Shown here piece by piece: positions 1 to 9,288 of a stretch of 64,000 nt of DNA. Source of the DNA: Myxococcales bacterium (GTDB lineage: Bacteria > Myxococcota_A > Polyangia > Polyangiales > Ga0077539); NCBI GenBank assembly GCA_016792845.1, contig JAEUKH010000054.1, positions 62,001-126,000 on the forward strand, written 5' to 3'. The translations under genes and the position numbers were made by a program. The notes below the pieces were generated by a model. That model did no database searches, was not told where the DNA came from, and was given only the letters and a program-made list of their open reading frames with translations. Within the stretch, counting starts at the first letter, position 1. Every line of letters begins with the position of its first letter.

Positions 1-2
1 AC

Positions 3-2678
3 TACGCCTACCGCCATGACGTGGTGGTGATGGGCTCGGCGGCCGACGAGAATTCGCGGCACCACAACATGCCGGGCACCGCCAACCACACGGTGTACAC
101 CCACGCCATTCGCTACAACGGCGAGTCGCCCCAACGGAGCACCACCTACCTCGCGTTCAACAACTGCACGAACTACGGCGGGCAGCTCGTGCTCTCGGTG
201 GCCGCGCTCAACTGCTCGTCGGCGGCGGTGGGCTACGCCGCGGGCATGGCCGGGCTGATCTACTCCGAAGCGCTCAGCACCGGCCTCGAACCGGGGCTCT
301 CGGCCGAGGAGGTGAAGCAGCTCCTTACGATGACCACCGACGATGTGAATGTGCCTGAGAGCGTGCCGGGCGCGAGCAACTACAACGAGAGCTTCTACCC
401 GTCGCTGCCCGGGTGGGATCAGCGCTTCGGGTACGGGCGCACCAACGCGCGACGGATGGTCGAGTGGGTGCGCGATCGGCGCATCCCGCCTGAGGTCGAC
501 ATCGTGTCGCCGCGGTGGTTTACGGTGTTGAACCCGACCCGCGCCGCCGAGCAGGTGCTTCGCATCGAGGGGCGCATCGCGGCCCGACGGGCGCCGCGGT
601 TCGATTACACCGTCGCGTGGGCGCCGGGCATCGAGCCCGCCGAAAGCGCCTGGCAGACCGTGCGGAGCGAGCGCAACGTCACCGCGCCGGTGAGCGATCG
701 GCTCGGCGAGATCGACCTCCGCAATGTCACCATTCAGAACCCCGGCGAGCGAGAGAATCAGTACACGCTGACGGTGCGCATCCGGGCCACGGCGCACTAC
801 GACGGGGCGGTGGGCGACGTGCCGGGCGAGGTGCGGCGGGTGTTCTATGTGCACCGCGATGAGACGGTCTTGCCGGGCTTTCCGATCGACACGGGGGGCT
901 CGGGTGAGGGCTCCGCGCACCTGGCAGACCTCAACGGCGACGGCCGCCGCGAGATCGTGTATCCGACCTCAGACGGGGTGATTCACGCGTTTCAGGGCGA
1001 CGGCCGCGAGCTCGCCGGGTGGCCGGTTCGCACGAACCTCATGCGCGGGTTCGACCCCATGTTGCAGCCCAATTACCGCAGCGCGCGGGCCTACCGCCGC
1101 GAGGGCGCGAACCCGCCGGCGATCGACCCCGACACGCTCCGCGACCCGGTGATCGCGACCCCCGCCATCGCCGACCTCGACGGCGACAGCCGCCCCGAGG
1201 TGGTGGTGGCGACCTACCACGGCACGGTGCACGTCTACCGCGCCGACGGCACGCCGTACGGGCACAACTTCCCCTTCGCGCTGCCCGACGTGCCGAGCCG
1301 CGACACCAACCCTGACCGCATCCTCGATCGGGGCATCTTCGGCGACCCGGTGCTCGTCGACCTCGACAACGATCAGCGCCTCGACATCGTGTTCGGCGCC
1401 TTTGACGGCAAGCTCTATGCGCTCGACGCCATGACCGGCGCGGTGAAAGACGGCTTCCCTGTTGTGATCCACTTTCCCGAGCCGCAGACCGAATACAACC
1501 GTATTTTCGGCAGCGTCGGGGTGGGCGAATTCGACGGCGATGGTCGCCCTGACATTGTGGTGGTGTCGAGCGAGCGCCTCGCGGGCGACGACAACACCGG
1601 CGCGGCGTACATCGTCTACGCCGACGGCAACCGCCACGCGGGCGGGCCCTTTCACCCGAACTGGCCGGTGTCGTTCACGTCGTTCAACTTCTTCCCCCTG
1701 GTGGGCGAGGGCTTGTCATCGTCGCCGGCCATCGCCGACCTCGACGGAGACGGCCGCGACGAGCTCGCGCTCACGGGTACGGCCAACCCTGCCATCGTGC
1801 TCGCGCGGGGGGTTCAGCCTCCGCACGCGGCGCGGCCTGAGCCGTCGAGCCTCGCGGCGCACCTCTTGTTGCGCACCTCGTCGCGGGGCCACCTCACCAA
1901 CTCGGTGATGCGAAACTCGTCGTTTATCTCGGCCTTTTCGCTAGGCTCTTTCGGCGACCTCGACAACGACGGCACCCCCGACTACGTCGCCTCGGGGGCC
2001 GAGCTGAACCTCGCCATCAACCTCGCGGGGGGCGGCCGGGCGCGGCCCTTTGAGCACCTGACCTCGGCCTGGAGCGGCCGTGACGGGCGCGTCTTCCCAG
2101 GCTTTCCGCGGGTCATTGAAGACTACACGTTCTTTATGAACCCCGCGATCGCCGACCTCTCGGGCGACGGCTACGCCGAGACCATCGTCGGCACCGGCGG
2201 GTACTACCTCCACGCCATCGACGGCTGCGGTCGCGAGCCGCAAGGCTGGCCCAAGTTCACCGGCCAGTGGATCATCCCGAACCCCACCGTGGGCGACATC
2301 GAGGGCAACCGCCGCCTCGCGGTGGTGTCGGGTTCGCGCAGCGGCTACCTCTGGGCCTGGCGCACCGAGGCCGACGCCGAGACGGCCAGCGTTCAGTGGG
2401 CCGGGCATCGCCACGACAACCGCAACACGGGCAACTACCGAACGCCCCTCGACGTCGGGGTGCGCCGGGTGCCGAACCTCGCCCCGTTGAGCTGCCCGTT
2501 GCCCGAGACGCCCGACGCGGGCCCGGTCACCGGCGACGCGGGTGCGGCCCCCGCGGCCGAGGCGACGGGCGGATGCGGCTGCCGCGCGGGGGCGGCGACG
2601 CGCACCGACCGCGGCGCTTGGGTCATGGCCCTTGCGGCCACGGCGGGCCTCGTGCGACGTCGCCGTCGCCGTTCATGA
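3..2678 (+). CDS. Subtilase-like surface protein with FG-GAP/VCBS repeats and MYXO-CTERM tail (5' partial)
   Basis: The gene enters from beyond the left edge; 891 residues are visible. Near visible residue 72 the stretch CSSAAVGYAAGMAGL resembles the catalytic-serine block of S8 subtilases (GTSxAxPxVAG), although the usual GTS is CSS. From about residue 290 to 805 there are roughly eight repeats built on DLDGDGRxE / DLNGDGRRE, the FG-GAP/VCBS type that folds as a calcium-binding beta-propeller. The last 35 residues hold a CGC motif, a hydrophobic segment and an Arg run, which is the MYXO-CTERM sorting signal seen on myxobacterial surface proteins. The protein is therefore likely exported and anchored or released at the cell surface; whether it is an active protease cannot be judged because the Asp and His regions lie outside the window. 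The stop overlaps the next start by four bases (ATGA). Confidence 0.8.
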   Translation, partial: YAYRHDVVVMGSAADENSRHHNMPGTANHTVYTHAIRYNGESPQRSTTYLAFNNCTNYGGQLVLSVAALNCSSAAVGYAAGMAGLIYSEALSTGLEPGLSAEEVKQLLTMTTDDVNVPESVPGASNYNESFYPSLPGWDQRFGYGRTNARRMVEWVRDRRIPPEVDIVSPRWFTVLNPTRAAEQVLRIEGRIAARRAPRFDYTVAWAPGIEPAESAWQTVRSERNVTAPVSDRLGEIDLRNVTIQNPGERENQYTLTVRIRATAHYDGAVGDVPGEVRRVFYVHRDETVLPGFPIDTGGSGEGSAHLADLNGDGRREIVYPTSDGVIHAFQGDGRELAGWPVRTNLMRGFDPMLQPNYRSARAYRREGANPPAIDPDTLRDPVIATPAIADLDGDSRPEVVVATYHGTVHVYRADGTPYGHNFPFALPDVPSRDTNPDRILDRGIFGDPVLVDLDNDQRLDIVFGAFDGKLYALDAMTGAVKDGFPVVIHFPEPQTEYNRIFGSVGVGEFDGDGRPDIVVVSSERLAGDDNTGAAYIVYADGNRHAGGPFHPNWPVSFTSFNFFPLVGEGLSSSPAIADLDGDGRDELALTGTANPAIVLARGVQPPHAARPEPSSLAAHLLLRTSSRGHLTNSVMRNSSFISAFSLGSFGDLDNDGTPDYVASGAELNLAINLAGGGRARPFEHLTSAWSGRDGRVFPGFPRVIEDYTFFMNPAIADLSGDGYAETIVGTGGYYLHAIDGCGREPQGWPKFTGQWIIPNPTVGDIEGNRRLAVVSGSRSGYLWAWRTEADAETASVQWAGHRHDNRNTGNYRTPLDVGVRRVPNLAPLSCPLPETPDAGPVTGDAGAAPAAEATGGCGCRAGAATRTDRGAWVMALAATAGLVRRRRRRS

Positions 2679-3352
2679 GCGCACTGCGACACGCCCTGGC
2701 CATCGCGCGGAAAGACCTCACCATCGAGCTGAGGGTGCGCGAAATCGTGCCCACGATGACGCTCTTCGCGGCCCTCGTGGCGGTGCTCTCGTCGATGGCG
2801 CTCTACGTCGACGATGAGAGCGCCCGCAAGGCCGCGCCGGGCATCTTGTGGATCGCCATCGCCTTCTCGGGCACCCTCGGGTTGGCCCGCACCTGGGGCC
2901 GCGAGCGCGAAGAAGACGCGCTGCGGGCTGTGCTCTTGTCGCCCATCTCGTCGGGCGCCCTGTTCTTCGGCAAGGCCCTCGGCGCGCTGGTGTTCGTGCT
3001 CGTCACCGAGTGTGTGGTGGCGCCCTTGGTGGCGCTGCTCCTGCACGCGCCGCTCTTCGATCACCTCGGCGGTTTCGCGCTGGTGTGTCTGCTCGGCACG
3101 GTGGGCTTTGTGGCAGCAGGCACGCTGTTCGGAGCCCTCACGGCGAAGACCCGGGCGCGCGACCTCCTCCTCGCGGTGGTGCTCTATCCCTTGGTGTCTC
3201 CGGCCTTGCTGTGCGGGGTGGTGGCGACCCGTGATTTGTTCGCGGGCGCTTCGCTCGCCGAGGTCGCCGACTGGCTGCGTCTCTTGGCCATCTTCGACCT
3301 CATCACCCTCGGGGGCGGCGCCTTGCTCCTCGGGCCGCTCTTGAGCGACTGA
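2675..3352 (+). CDS. ccmB: Heme exporter CcmB-like membrane protein
   Basis: A 225-residue integral membrane protein with about six hydrophobic segments. The opening ALAIARKDLTIELRVRE and the following AFSGTLGLART are typical of CcmB, the permease subunit of the CcmAB transporter needed for cytochrome c maturation; the length also fits the family. No ccmA or ccmC is adjacent: the gene is translationally coupled (ATGA overlap) to a surface protein and followed by an unrelated envelope gene. It could alternatively be another small ABC-2 permease, but the N-terminal KDL...ELR pattern favours CcmB. The presence of two multi-heme-motif proteins further along shows that c-type cytochromes are made by this organism. 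Confidence 0.75.
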   Translation: MSALRHALAIARKDLTIELRVREIVPTMTLFAALVAVLSSMALYVDDESARKAAPGILWIAIAFSGTLGLARTWGREREEDALRAVLLSPISSGALFFGKALGALVFVLVTECVVAPLVALLLHAPLFDHLGGFALVCLLGTVGFVAAGTLFGALTAKTRARDLLLAVVLYPLVSPALLCGVVATRDLFAGASLAEVADWLRLLAIFDLITLGGGALLLGPLLSD

Positions 3353-3363
3353 GCGGGCTCTCG

Positions 3364-3386
3364 GCTGGCACCGCATCTGCTAGAGG
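3364..3386 (+). promoter_or_regulatory. Candidate promoter: sigma54-like GG-N10-GC or leaderless -10 (TAGAGG)
   Basis: The bases CTGGCACC...TGC at 3364-3380 have GG and GC separated by ten bases, the spacing of a sigma54 -24/-12 element. Overlapping its end is TAGAGG (3381-3386), eight bases before the GTG start at 3395, matching the leaderless pattern seen elsewhere in the window. The two readings compete; no experiment distinguishes them here. Confidence 0.35.
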
Positions 3387-3394
3387 GTCGCGCT

Positions 3395-4951
3395 GTGACG
3401 TCGCAACGCACCCACTCAGACGCCCGCGCCGCGCTCACCCACCCGCTCTGGTGGGCCTCGCTGGCGGTGCTGGCCGTGAACGACCACCTCCTCAAGGGGG
3501 CGGGCCTCGTGCCGCCCGAGATCACCGGAAAGCTATCTGATTTCGCAGGGTTGTTGATGGCCCCCGCGCTCGCTGCGGCGGTGCTCGGGGCCTCGTCGGC
3601 GCGTCGTCGGGTGTTGGCCTTTGCGCCGGTGGTGTTGGTGTTCTCGGCGATCAACCTCTGGCCCGAGGCGGCGCGCGGGGTCGAAGCGTGTCTCGCGCTC
3701 TTGGGGGTCGCGTGGCGCATCACCACCGACCCGAGCGACCTCGTGGCGCTGGCGGTGTTGCCGCTGACCTGGTGGCTCTCGACGCGGCCCGGCGGCCGCC
3801 CGACGCACGCCCGTGTGGCGCGCCTCGGGGTGGTGCTCGGGGGCCTGGCGTGTGTGGCCACGAGCCCGCCGCCGCCGGGCCCTGGGGTGTGGCAAACGAC
3901 GGCCTTTGTGGTCAATCGCAGCGACCGCACGGTCGACCTGCGGCTGCGGTACGTCGACGGGGTGCTCGACTGCGCGGCGCTCGACGGGCAGCCCTCGCGG
4001 TACTTCACCCGCGCCAGCTTTGACGGGCTCCAGGTGACCTTCGCGCTCGCGCCGGGGCGCACGATTCCGCTCGAACGCGGGGCGGCGCGGGCGGCGCTTC
4101 AGGGCTTCGACGGCCCGGTCGACGGGGCCGACGGCGGCGACGTCGCGGCCGACCCGGTGGGCTGCGACGCCGTGCTCGTCTCGGCCGACGGGATGCCCGA
4201 CACCCTGCTCTTCTGGCGCGAGCTGGCCTCACAGTCTGTGAGCGCGACGCCCAGCGCCGAGGCCGCGGCGGCGCTGCGCGGTGGGGTCGAAGTGCGCGCC
4301 CCTGACACCGAAGCGCTCACGCTCACGGCGCCGCGCAACGACGTGGTCACCGAGGTGCTGCCGATCGAGCCCCTGGCGCTCTCGTGTGGGGTGCCCTCGC
4401 GACGCTACCAATGGGCCGGGGCGCCCGCCGACGGCGAGGCCACCCTCACGGCTGTCACCGACCTCGACGACGGTTGTCTCGCCCTCGCCTGGCAGCGCGC
4501 GCGCGACGCCGGCACGCTCTTCTACTGTGCGCCCCGCGCGAGCCTTCCGGTCACGGTGGGCGAAGCCTTCACGGTGCAGCGCAGCGGCCCGGCCTCGGCG
4601 GCCTTTGTGGGGCCGCGCCGGGTGACGCGCTTCTTCAACGGCACCCTGAGCGAGCTCCGCAACGAGACCGACACCGCGCTGCGCCTCAACATCGTGCCGA
4701 GGGCCCTCGCGCCGTCGCAGTGTGCGGGGCGCCGCGAGCCCTGCGGGGCGTGGGTGCTGCCGACGGCGCTCGACGTGCTCGGGGCTGCGGCACCCGTGCT
4801 CCCGGGCGCCGAGGCGGCCCTCGGGGGGAGCGCCTCGCGCACGCTCTACCTCGCCCGCTTTGACCGCGTGGTGGTGGGCTCGAACCGCTGCGGCGGCGAC
4901 TACCGCGCGGCTGACTACTACCTCGACTTCGTCGTCTCAGGAGACCGCTAA
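3395..4951 (+). CDS. Membrane-anchored protein of unknown function
   Basis: 518 residues. The first 160 residues contain about four hydrophobic segments around the motif NDHLLKG...TGKLSDFAGL, an arrangement that recurs in myxobacterial membrane proteins of unknown role. The remainder is a long, Cys-containing, non-hydrophobic domain that is predicted to lie outside the cytoplasm. The GTG start is chosen because it lies eight bases after a TAGAGG hexamer and no upstream in-frame start has a better context. It is followed, one base after its stop, by a gene for a VWA lipoprotein whose ribosome site (CAGGAG) lies inside this gene's end, so the two are probably co-expressed. I do not recognise a function. 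Confidence 0.7.
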   Translation: MTSQRTHSDARAALTHPLWWASLAVLAVNDHLLKGAGLVPPEITGKLSDFAGLLMAPALAAAVLGASSARRRVLAFAPVVLVFSAINLWPEAARGVEACLALLGVAWRITTDPSDLVALAVLPLTWWLSTRPGGRPTHARVARLGVVLGGLACVATSPPPPGPGVWQTTAFVVNRSDRTVDLRLRYVDGVLDCAALDGQPSRYFTRASFDGLQVTFALAPGRTIPLERGAARAALQGFDGPVDGADGGDVAADPVGCDAVLVSADGMPDTLLFWRELASQSVSATPSAEAAAALRGGVEVRAPDTEALTLTAPRNDVVTEVLPIEPLALSCGVPSRRYQWAGAPADGEATLTAVTDLDDGCLALAWQRARDAGTLFYCAPRASLPVTVGEAFTVQRSGPASAAFVGPRRVTRFFNGTLSELRNETDTALRLNIVPRALAPSQCAGRREPCGAWVLPTALDVLGAAAPVLPGAEAALGGSASRTLYLARFDRVVVGSNRCGGDYRAADYYLDFVVSGDR

Positions 4952-4952
4952 C

Positions 4953-6491
4953 ATGAAGCGCTTGAGCCTCGTCACGGCATGCCTCGCCACGCTCTCAGCC
5001 TGCGCCGGAGAAGACGCCGCCACCCTCGGCGCGGGGCCGCCGCAGAGCGGCACCCGGGGCGTCTTGCAGTCGGGCGCGCAAGACATCGCGGAGTTTCGGA
5101 GCCTCGTCGCCGGGGGGCAGGTGCCGGCTCCAGAAGTCATCGACGCGACAGGGTTTTTTGCTGAGCATGCGCTCGACCTGCCGCCCGCCCGGTGCGGGCA
5201 CGCGGTCTGCGCCAACCCGCTCCTCGCGGTGGCCCCGCGCTTCGACAACACCAACTGGACGATGGCCTTCGTCTCGCTCTCGACGGCGGTCGACCCGACG
5301 ACGCGGCCGCGCGCCGACACGCACCTCGTCGTGGTGCTCGAGCAGCGCGCCGCGACCGCGGTGCAAGCCCGCGAGGTGGGCGACACCCTCGCCGCCGCGC
5401 TCTCGGGGCTGCGCGAGCGCGACCGCGTGAGCCTCATCGCGATGGCCGAGCACGCCCAGGTGGTGGCCGAGGCCGTGAGGCCCCAAGACGCCGCTGCGCT
5501 GGTGCCGCGGGGGCTCGGCGCGACGCCCGCGGTGGGCCTCTACGAGGGCCTCGCGACGGCCTCGGCGCTGATCGCCGACACGCGCGATTTTGTGGGGCAG
5601 ACCCGGGTGTTGCTCATCACCTCGGGGCAAGCCACGGCGGGCATCACTGCGCCCGCGCAGATCGTCGCGACGGGCGAGGCCCTGGTGCGCCGCGGGGTGG
5701 CCTTCTCGGTGGTGGGGGTGGGGCGCGACTACCTCAACGCGCTCCCGCGGGCCCTCGGTGAGATGGGCGCGGGCACCTACGCGTATGCGCAGAACATCGC
5801 AGATTTGCGAGACATTTTGACCGCCGAGTTTGAGACCTCGCTGGCCCCCTTGGCCACCGGATACCGCCTCGAAGTGCGCCCCGCGCCGGGGTACACCGTC
5901 GGGCGCATTTACGGCGCGCGTCGCGCGAAGGTCGAAGGGGGCGCCGCGGTGCTTGAAGTGCCCGCCCTCTTTGTGGGCTCGCGCATGGGCTCGCGCGACG
6001 TCGCGGGGGGGCGTCGCGGCGGCGGCGGGGGGCTCTTCGTCGAGCTCGTGGCCGACCCGGCGATGGGGCGCGCGCGCGGTCGCAACGCGCCGGCGTTCAC
6101 CGTGCTGAGCAGCTACCTTGAGAGCGACACGGGCGAGCGCGTGCGCGACACGGGCGAGGTGCTCAACCCCCTCGCGGCGGGCGAGGTGCCCGAGACCATG
6201 TGGCCCGTGTTCAGCGACATGAGCCGCGCCAAGGTGTTCGTGATGTTGAACATGTACCTCGCGCTGCGCGGGGTGACGCAGTTCTACGAGGTGGGCGATT
6301 GCGCGCGGGCGACGGGCCTCGTGAACATGATGACCCGCGCGAACGATACGTGGTTGCGGCGCTTCCCTGACCCTGATCTGCAGGGCGACGATGTGCTGTT
6401 GCAGCGCCTCGGCGACAACGTGAGCCAGCGCTGCCGGGCCGTACGACCCGTCGAGCCGCTCACCTTCTCGGGCGGTTGCTTCGGCATCTGA
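4953..6491 (+). CDS. VWA-type lipoprotein
   Basis: 512 residues. A short signal peptide ends in LSAC, a lipobox, so the protein is a lipoprotein. Residues around 120-300 look like a von Willebrand factor A fold (strands LVVVLEQR, RVSLIAMA, RVLLIT, AFSVVGVG), but the metal-binding DxSxS is replaced by VVLEQ, so the MIDAS site appears lost. The rest resembles the C-terminal part of YfbK/Vwa lipoproteins. A CAGGAG ribosome site sits seven bases before the ATG, inside the end of the preceding gene. Role unknown; the coupling to the upstream membrane protein suggests a joint envelope function. Confidence 0.75.
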   Translation: MKRLSLVTACLATLSACAGEDAATLGAGPPQSGTRGVLQSGAQDIAEFRSLVAGGQVPAPEVIDATGFFAEHALDLPPARCGHAVCANPLLAVAPRFDNTNWTMAFVSLSTAVDPTTRPRADTHLVVVLEQRAATAVQAREVGDTLAAALSGLRERDRVSLIAMAEHAQVVAEAVRPQDAAALVPRGLGATPAVGLYEGLATASALIADTRDFVGQTRVLLITSGQATAGITAPAQIVATGEALVRRGVAFSVVGVGRDYLNALPRALGEMGAGTYAYAQNIADLRDILTAEFETSLAPLATGYRLEVRPAPGYTVGRIYGARRAKVEGGAAVLEVPALFVGSRMGSRDVAGGRRGGGGGLFVELVADPAMGRARGRNAPAFTVLSSYLESDTGERVRDTGEVLNPLAAGEVPETMWPVFSDMSRAKVFVMLNMYLALRGVTQFYEVGDCARATGLVNMMTRANDTWLRRFPDPDLQGDDVLLQRLGDNVSQRCRAVRPVEPLTFSGGCFGI

Positions 6492-6494
6492 GCG

Positions 6495-6514
6495 CCCCCG
6501 TCGCGTGACGGGGG
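6495..6514. terminator. Hairpin between convergent genes
   Basis: A perfect 8-bp stem (CCCCCGTC/GACGGGGG) with a GCGT loop fills the 35-base gap between two converging genes. There is no T-run on either side, so it may act bidirectionally with Rho or simply as an mRNA 3' end. Confidence 0.5.
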
Positions 6515-6526
6515 GCCCAGAGGGGC

Positions 6527-9133
6527 TCAGTCGTCGAACATCCAGCCGGGCAGGAGCGCCGACGGCGTGCCCGCGGCGACGACCCAAAGCTGGTGGGCGG
6601 CGCGGGTGGCGCCGATGTGCAAGAGGTGCCGCGACTCGTTGTCGACGGGGTACTGATGCGAGGTCACGTCCATCAAGATCACGTAGTCGAACTCTAGGCC
6701 CTTGACCTGACGGATGTCGGTCACCTCGACGCCGGGCTTGAAGTTGAAGTCTTGATCGCGCACCCGTGAGAGGCGCGGCACTTCGGCCTTCACGAGGCCC
6801 TGGTAGTACAAGTCTGCGCGCTCGGGGTCGCGGGTGATCACCGCCACGTTGGCGCGGGGCTCGTCGATGGCCAGCATGCGCAAGCTCTCGCCCAGAAAGG
6901 CCACCGCGGCGCCCGCGTCGCCGAACTGGTGAAACTCGACCGGGGCGCCCTGACGGGTCGCGAGCGGAGGCTCAGGGTCGGCCAAGGGCCCGAGGATGGC
7001 GCGGGCGAAGGCCAGCACCTCCATGGTCGAGCGGTAGCCGATCTTGAGGGGTTCGACGTTGACGCTCGCGAGCCCGAGGTCTTCGAGCACCGAGGCCCAA
7101 TCGCGGAAGCCGTTGTCCATCAAGAGCTTCTGCGCGGTGTCACCAGCGAGGGTGACTGAGCGCTCGTCGCCCGTCGCGCCGAGCAGCACCGCGAGCTCGA
7201 CCGGCGAGAGATCTTGGGCCTCGTCGACGAAGAGGTGCTCGTACGCCAAGGGCTGCTTGCCCTGACCGCGGAGGGGCCCGCGCTTGCGCTGATAGAGCCG
7301 CAGAAGGAGCGCGTCGTCTTCGAAATCGACCGCCGAGGCGGCCTCTTCTTCGCGCACCCCGTCGGCGCCCATGAAGGGGTCGTGCTCGCGCCCGCCGCCC
7401 TCGTCGTCGTCGTCGAAGCGGCCCTGGGCGCGGTCTTCGCGCACGGCGTCGCGGCCCGCGTCTGCGACGATCTCTTCGCTCTCGAGGTCTTCGTCGCCGA
7501 TGCGTCGCGCGGCGCGCTCTTCGAGGCGCTCGTTGCGCCTGGCCTTTCGCTCGCTGCGGCGCGCTTCTCGGTCGGCCTTGTTCTCGCCGCCGCCGCCGCC
7601 CTCGTCTTCTTCTTCGCTGGTGTCGGCGACGACCCAACGGGTGACGTGCTCGGTGTTCCACCGAACGGCGGCGTCGATCTCGGCGCGCGAGAACGCGCCC
7701 TTGGCGCTCAGCTCGATCTCGCGCCAGAGGGCGGCCCCGTCGGTGATGAGCTCGGCCCAGTCCCACACGACGTCTTTGGCGCGGCGCTGGAGCCGGTCGA
7801 GGGTGCGCTGAAGCTCAAGCCGACCGCGCTGCGGCAGGGCGTCGAGCTTGAGCCCCGGCAGCTCTCGCTCGCCGCGGATCCACTGTGAGAGCCCGGTGAT
7901 GCGCCGGGTGAGGGCCTGGCCTTCGAGGGCCCGCCAGGCCTTGCCGATCACCGCGTCGCTGTCGCTCCGTGCGGCCACGAGGTCGAGCTCTTTGAAGGTC
8001 TCGGCCTCGGCCGCCGCGACCCTCTTGTCGATCAACCGAAGGAGCGCGGGGTGCTTCTTGAGCCGGGTCACCAGGGCCGGAGTGTCTTCGTGGTAGGCCG
8101 AGGGCACCTTCGAGAGGTGACGCTTGCGTTGGTTGCTCACCCAGTCGCCGTAGGTGACCACGGGCACGCCCTCGACGCCGAGGCTCGGCAGCACCCGCAC
8201 GATGTAGTTGGCCAGGGCCTTGTTGAAGACCACCACCATCATGCGGTCGGGCGAGAAGCGCTTGGGGTTGTTGAAGGCCAGATAAGCCATACGGTGCAAG
8301 CCGATGGTGGTCTTGCCCGAGCCCGCGCCGCCCTGAATCACCACGAGGCCCGAGCTCGGCTTGGTGATCAGCTCAAACTGCCGCGGGTCGATCAGCGCCG
8401 GGATCTCAGGGAGGTGCTTGTCTTCTTTGCTGTCAACGCCCACCCCGAGGCGCCCCTTGGCCTTGCGCGCGTCGCGCCGCTCGTCGTCAGTGGGCGGACG
8501 CACCGCCGAGAGCTGCCCGCCCTGGAGCTTGCTCGACGTCACCACCCCCCGCTGCCACCCCTCGCGGGTGCGAAAGAACGTGCCCTCGGAGCCCACCACC
8601 CGGCGCAAGATCGTGTCGCGGATCACCACCGCGCGGCGCACCACCACCTGGCCCTCAAGGGTGCGGCCGCCGAAGTCTTCTTCGTACTCGTCGCCCTCGG
8701 CGTACCGGTAATAAATCCGCGAGACCGGGGCGTCGCGCCAGTCGACGATCCGGAGGGCGTTGTCGGTGTCAATGTACGTACTATTGCCGATGAGGACGTC
8801 GCGGGTGCGGTCGCCCTCTTTCAGCTTCATGTGACCGAAATAAGGGTTACCGAGGTCGACCTTGCCCGTCGGCACCTCGGCGCGGCGGTCGGCGACGTTG
8901 CGGAGCCGCTCCATCTCGGCCATGAGCGCGGGCACGTCTTCCATCCGGGCTTCGCCGATGGCGTCGCGCAGCTCGACGAGCTCTTGATCGTAGTTGCGCC
9001 GTACGGTCTCGCGCACCGCCTTGAGCGTGGTGACCACCCGTTGCAGGGTCTTCTTCTCTTCGCCGACGACCTTGCGCAATTCGCTGTCATCGGCGGGCAT
9101 CGACTCAGGATCAAGCTTCTGGGTGTCGCTCAT
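6527..9133 (-). CDS. HelD-like UvrD/Rep-type helicase (RNA polymerase recycling factor family)
   Basis: 868 residues. Walker A GGAGSGKTT lies at about residues 268-276, motif II FVDEAQDLSP and motif III LAGDTAQK follow in the second half, and the C-terminus has the VKGLEFD motif. The long charged N-terminal coiled-coil (residues 10-85) and the NPYFGHMKL/YIDTDNALRIVDWRDAPVS stretch before the P-loop are typical of HelD, which strips RNA polymerase from DNA, rather than of UvrD. A very charged, low-complexity insertion rich in Glu, Asp and Arg occupies roughly residues 510-620 between the helicase lobes. The gene stands alone: it converges on the VWA gene and diverges from the PrsW gene. On its upstream side TATGAA is found 12 bases before the start. 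Confidence 0.8.
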   Translation of the reverse strand: MSDTQKLDPESMPADDSELRKVVGEEKKTLQRVVTTLKAVRETVRRNYDQELVELRDAIGEARMEDVPALMAEMERLRNVADRRAEVPTGKVDLGNPYFGHMKLKEGDRTRDVLIGNSTYIDTDNALRIVDWRDAPVSRIYYRYAEGDEYEEDFGGRTLEGQVVVRRAVVIRDTILRRVVGSEGTFFRTREGWQRGVVTSSKLQGGQLSAVRPPTDDERRDARKAKGRLGVGVDSKEDKHLPEIPALIDPRQFELITKPSSGLVVIQGGAGSGKTTIGLHRMAYLAFNNPKRFSPDRMMVVVFNKALANYIVRVLPSLGVEGVPVVTYGDWVSNQRKRHLSKVPSAYHEDTPALVTRLKKHPALLRLIDKRVAAAEAETFKELDLVAARSDSDAVIGKAWRALEGQALTRRITGLSQWIRGERELPGLKLDALPQRGRLELQRTLDRLQRRAKDVVWDWAELITDGAALWREIELSAKGAFSRAEIDAAVRWNTEHVTRWVVADTSEEEDEGGGGGENKADREARRSERKARRNERLEERAARRIGDEDLESEEIVADAGRDAVREDRAQGRFDDDDEGGGREHDPFMGADGVREEEAASAVDFEDDALLLRLYQRKRGPLRGQGKQPLAYEHLFVDEAQDLSPVELAVLLGATGDERSVTLAGDTAQKLLMDNGFRDWASVLEDLGLASVNVEPLKIGYRSTMEVLAFARAILGPLADPEPPLATRQGAPVEFHQFGDAGAAVAFLGESLRMLAIDEPRANVAVITRDPERADLYYQGLVKAEVPRLSRVRDQDFNFKPGVEVTDIRQVKGLEFDYVILMDVTSHQYPVDNESRHLLHIGATRAAHQLWVVAAGTPSALLPGWMFDD

Positions 9134-9264
9134 ACGGGGGCGGGGTTCATACCACCCTCGCGGGCTCTGTCTACCGCCTCTGAACGCCCCGCCCGAGCTT
9201 TCTCAAAACCCCCGCGAAGCGCGCACGAAGTGACTTCACCCGGGGTGCGCAGGGTGGGGTGTGC

Positions 9265-9270
9265 TAGAGG
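9265..9270 (+). promoter_or_regulatory. Candidate -10 element TAGAGG
   Basis: TAGAGG lies 18 bases before the GTG of the PrsW-like gene. It is the same hexamer found upstream of the genes at 3395 and 55587, but the spacing would leave a leader of about ten bases. Confidence 0.35.
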
Positions 9271-9288
9271 GCCTTCACGACCTGCACC

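Noticed and set aside
6527..9133. Plus-strand long reading frames inside the helicase gene
   Set aside because: They are antisense shadows typical of high-GC DNA; protein sequence shows no domain.
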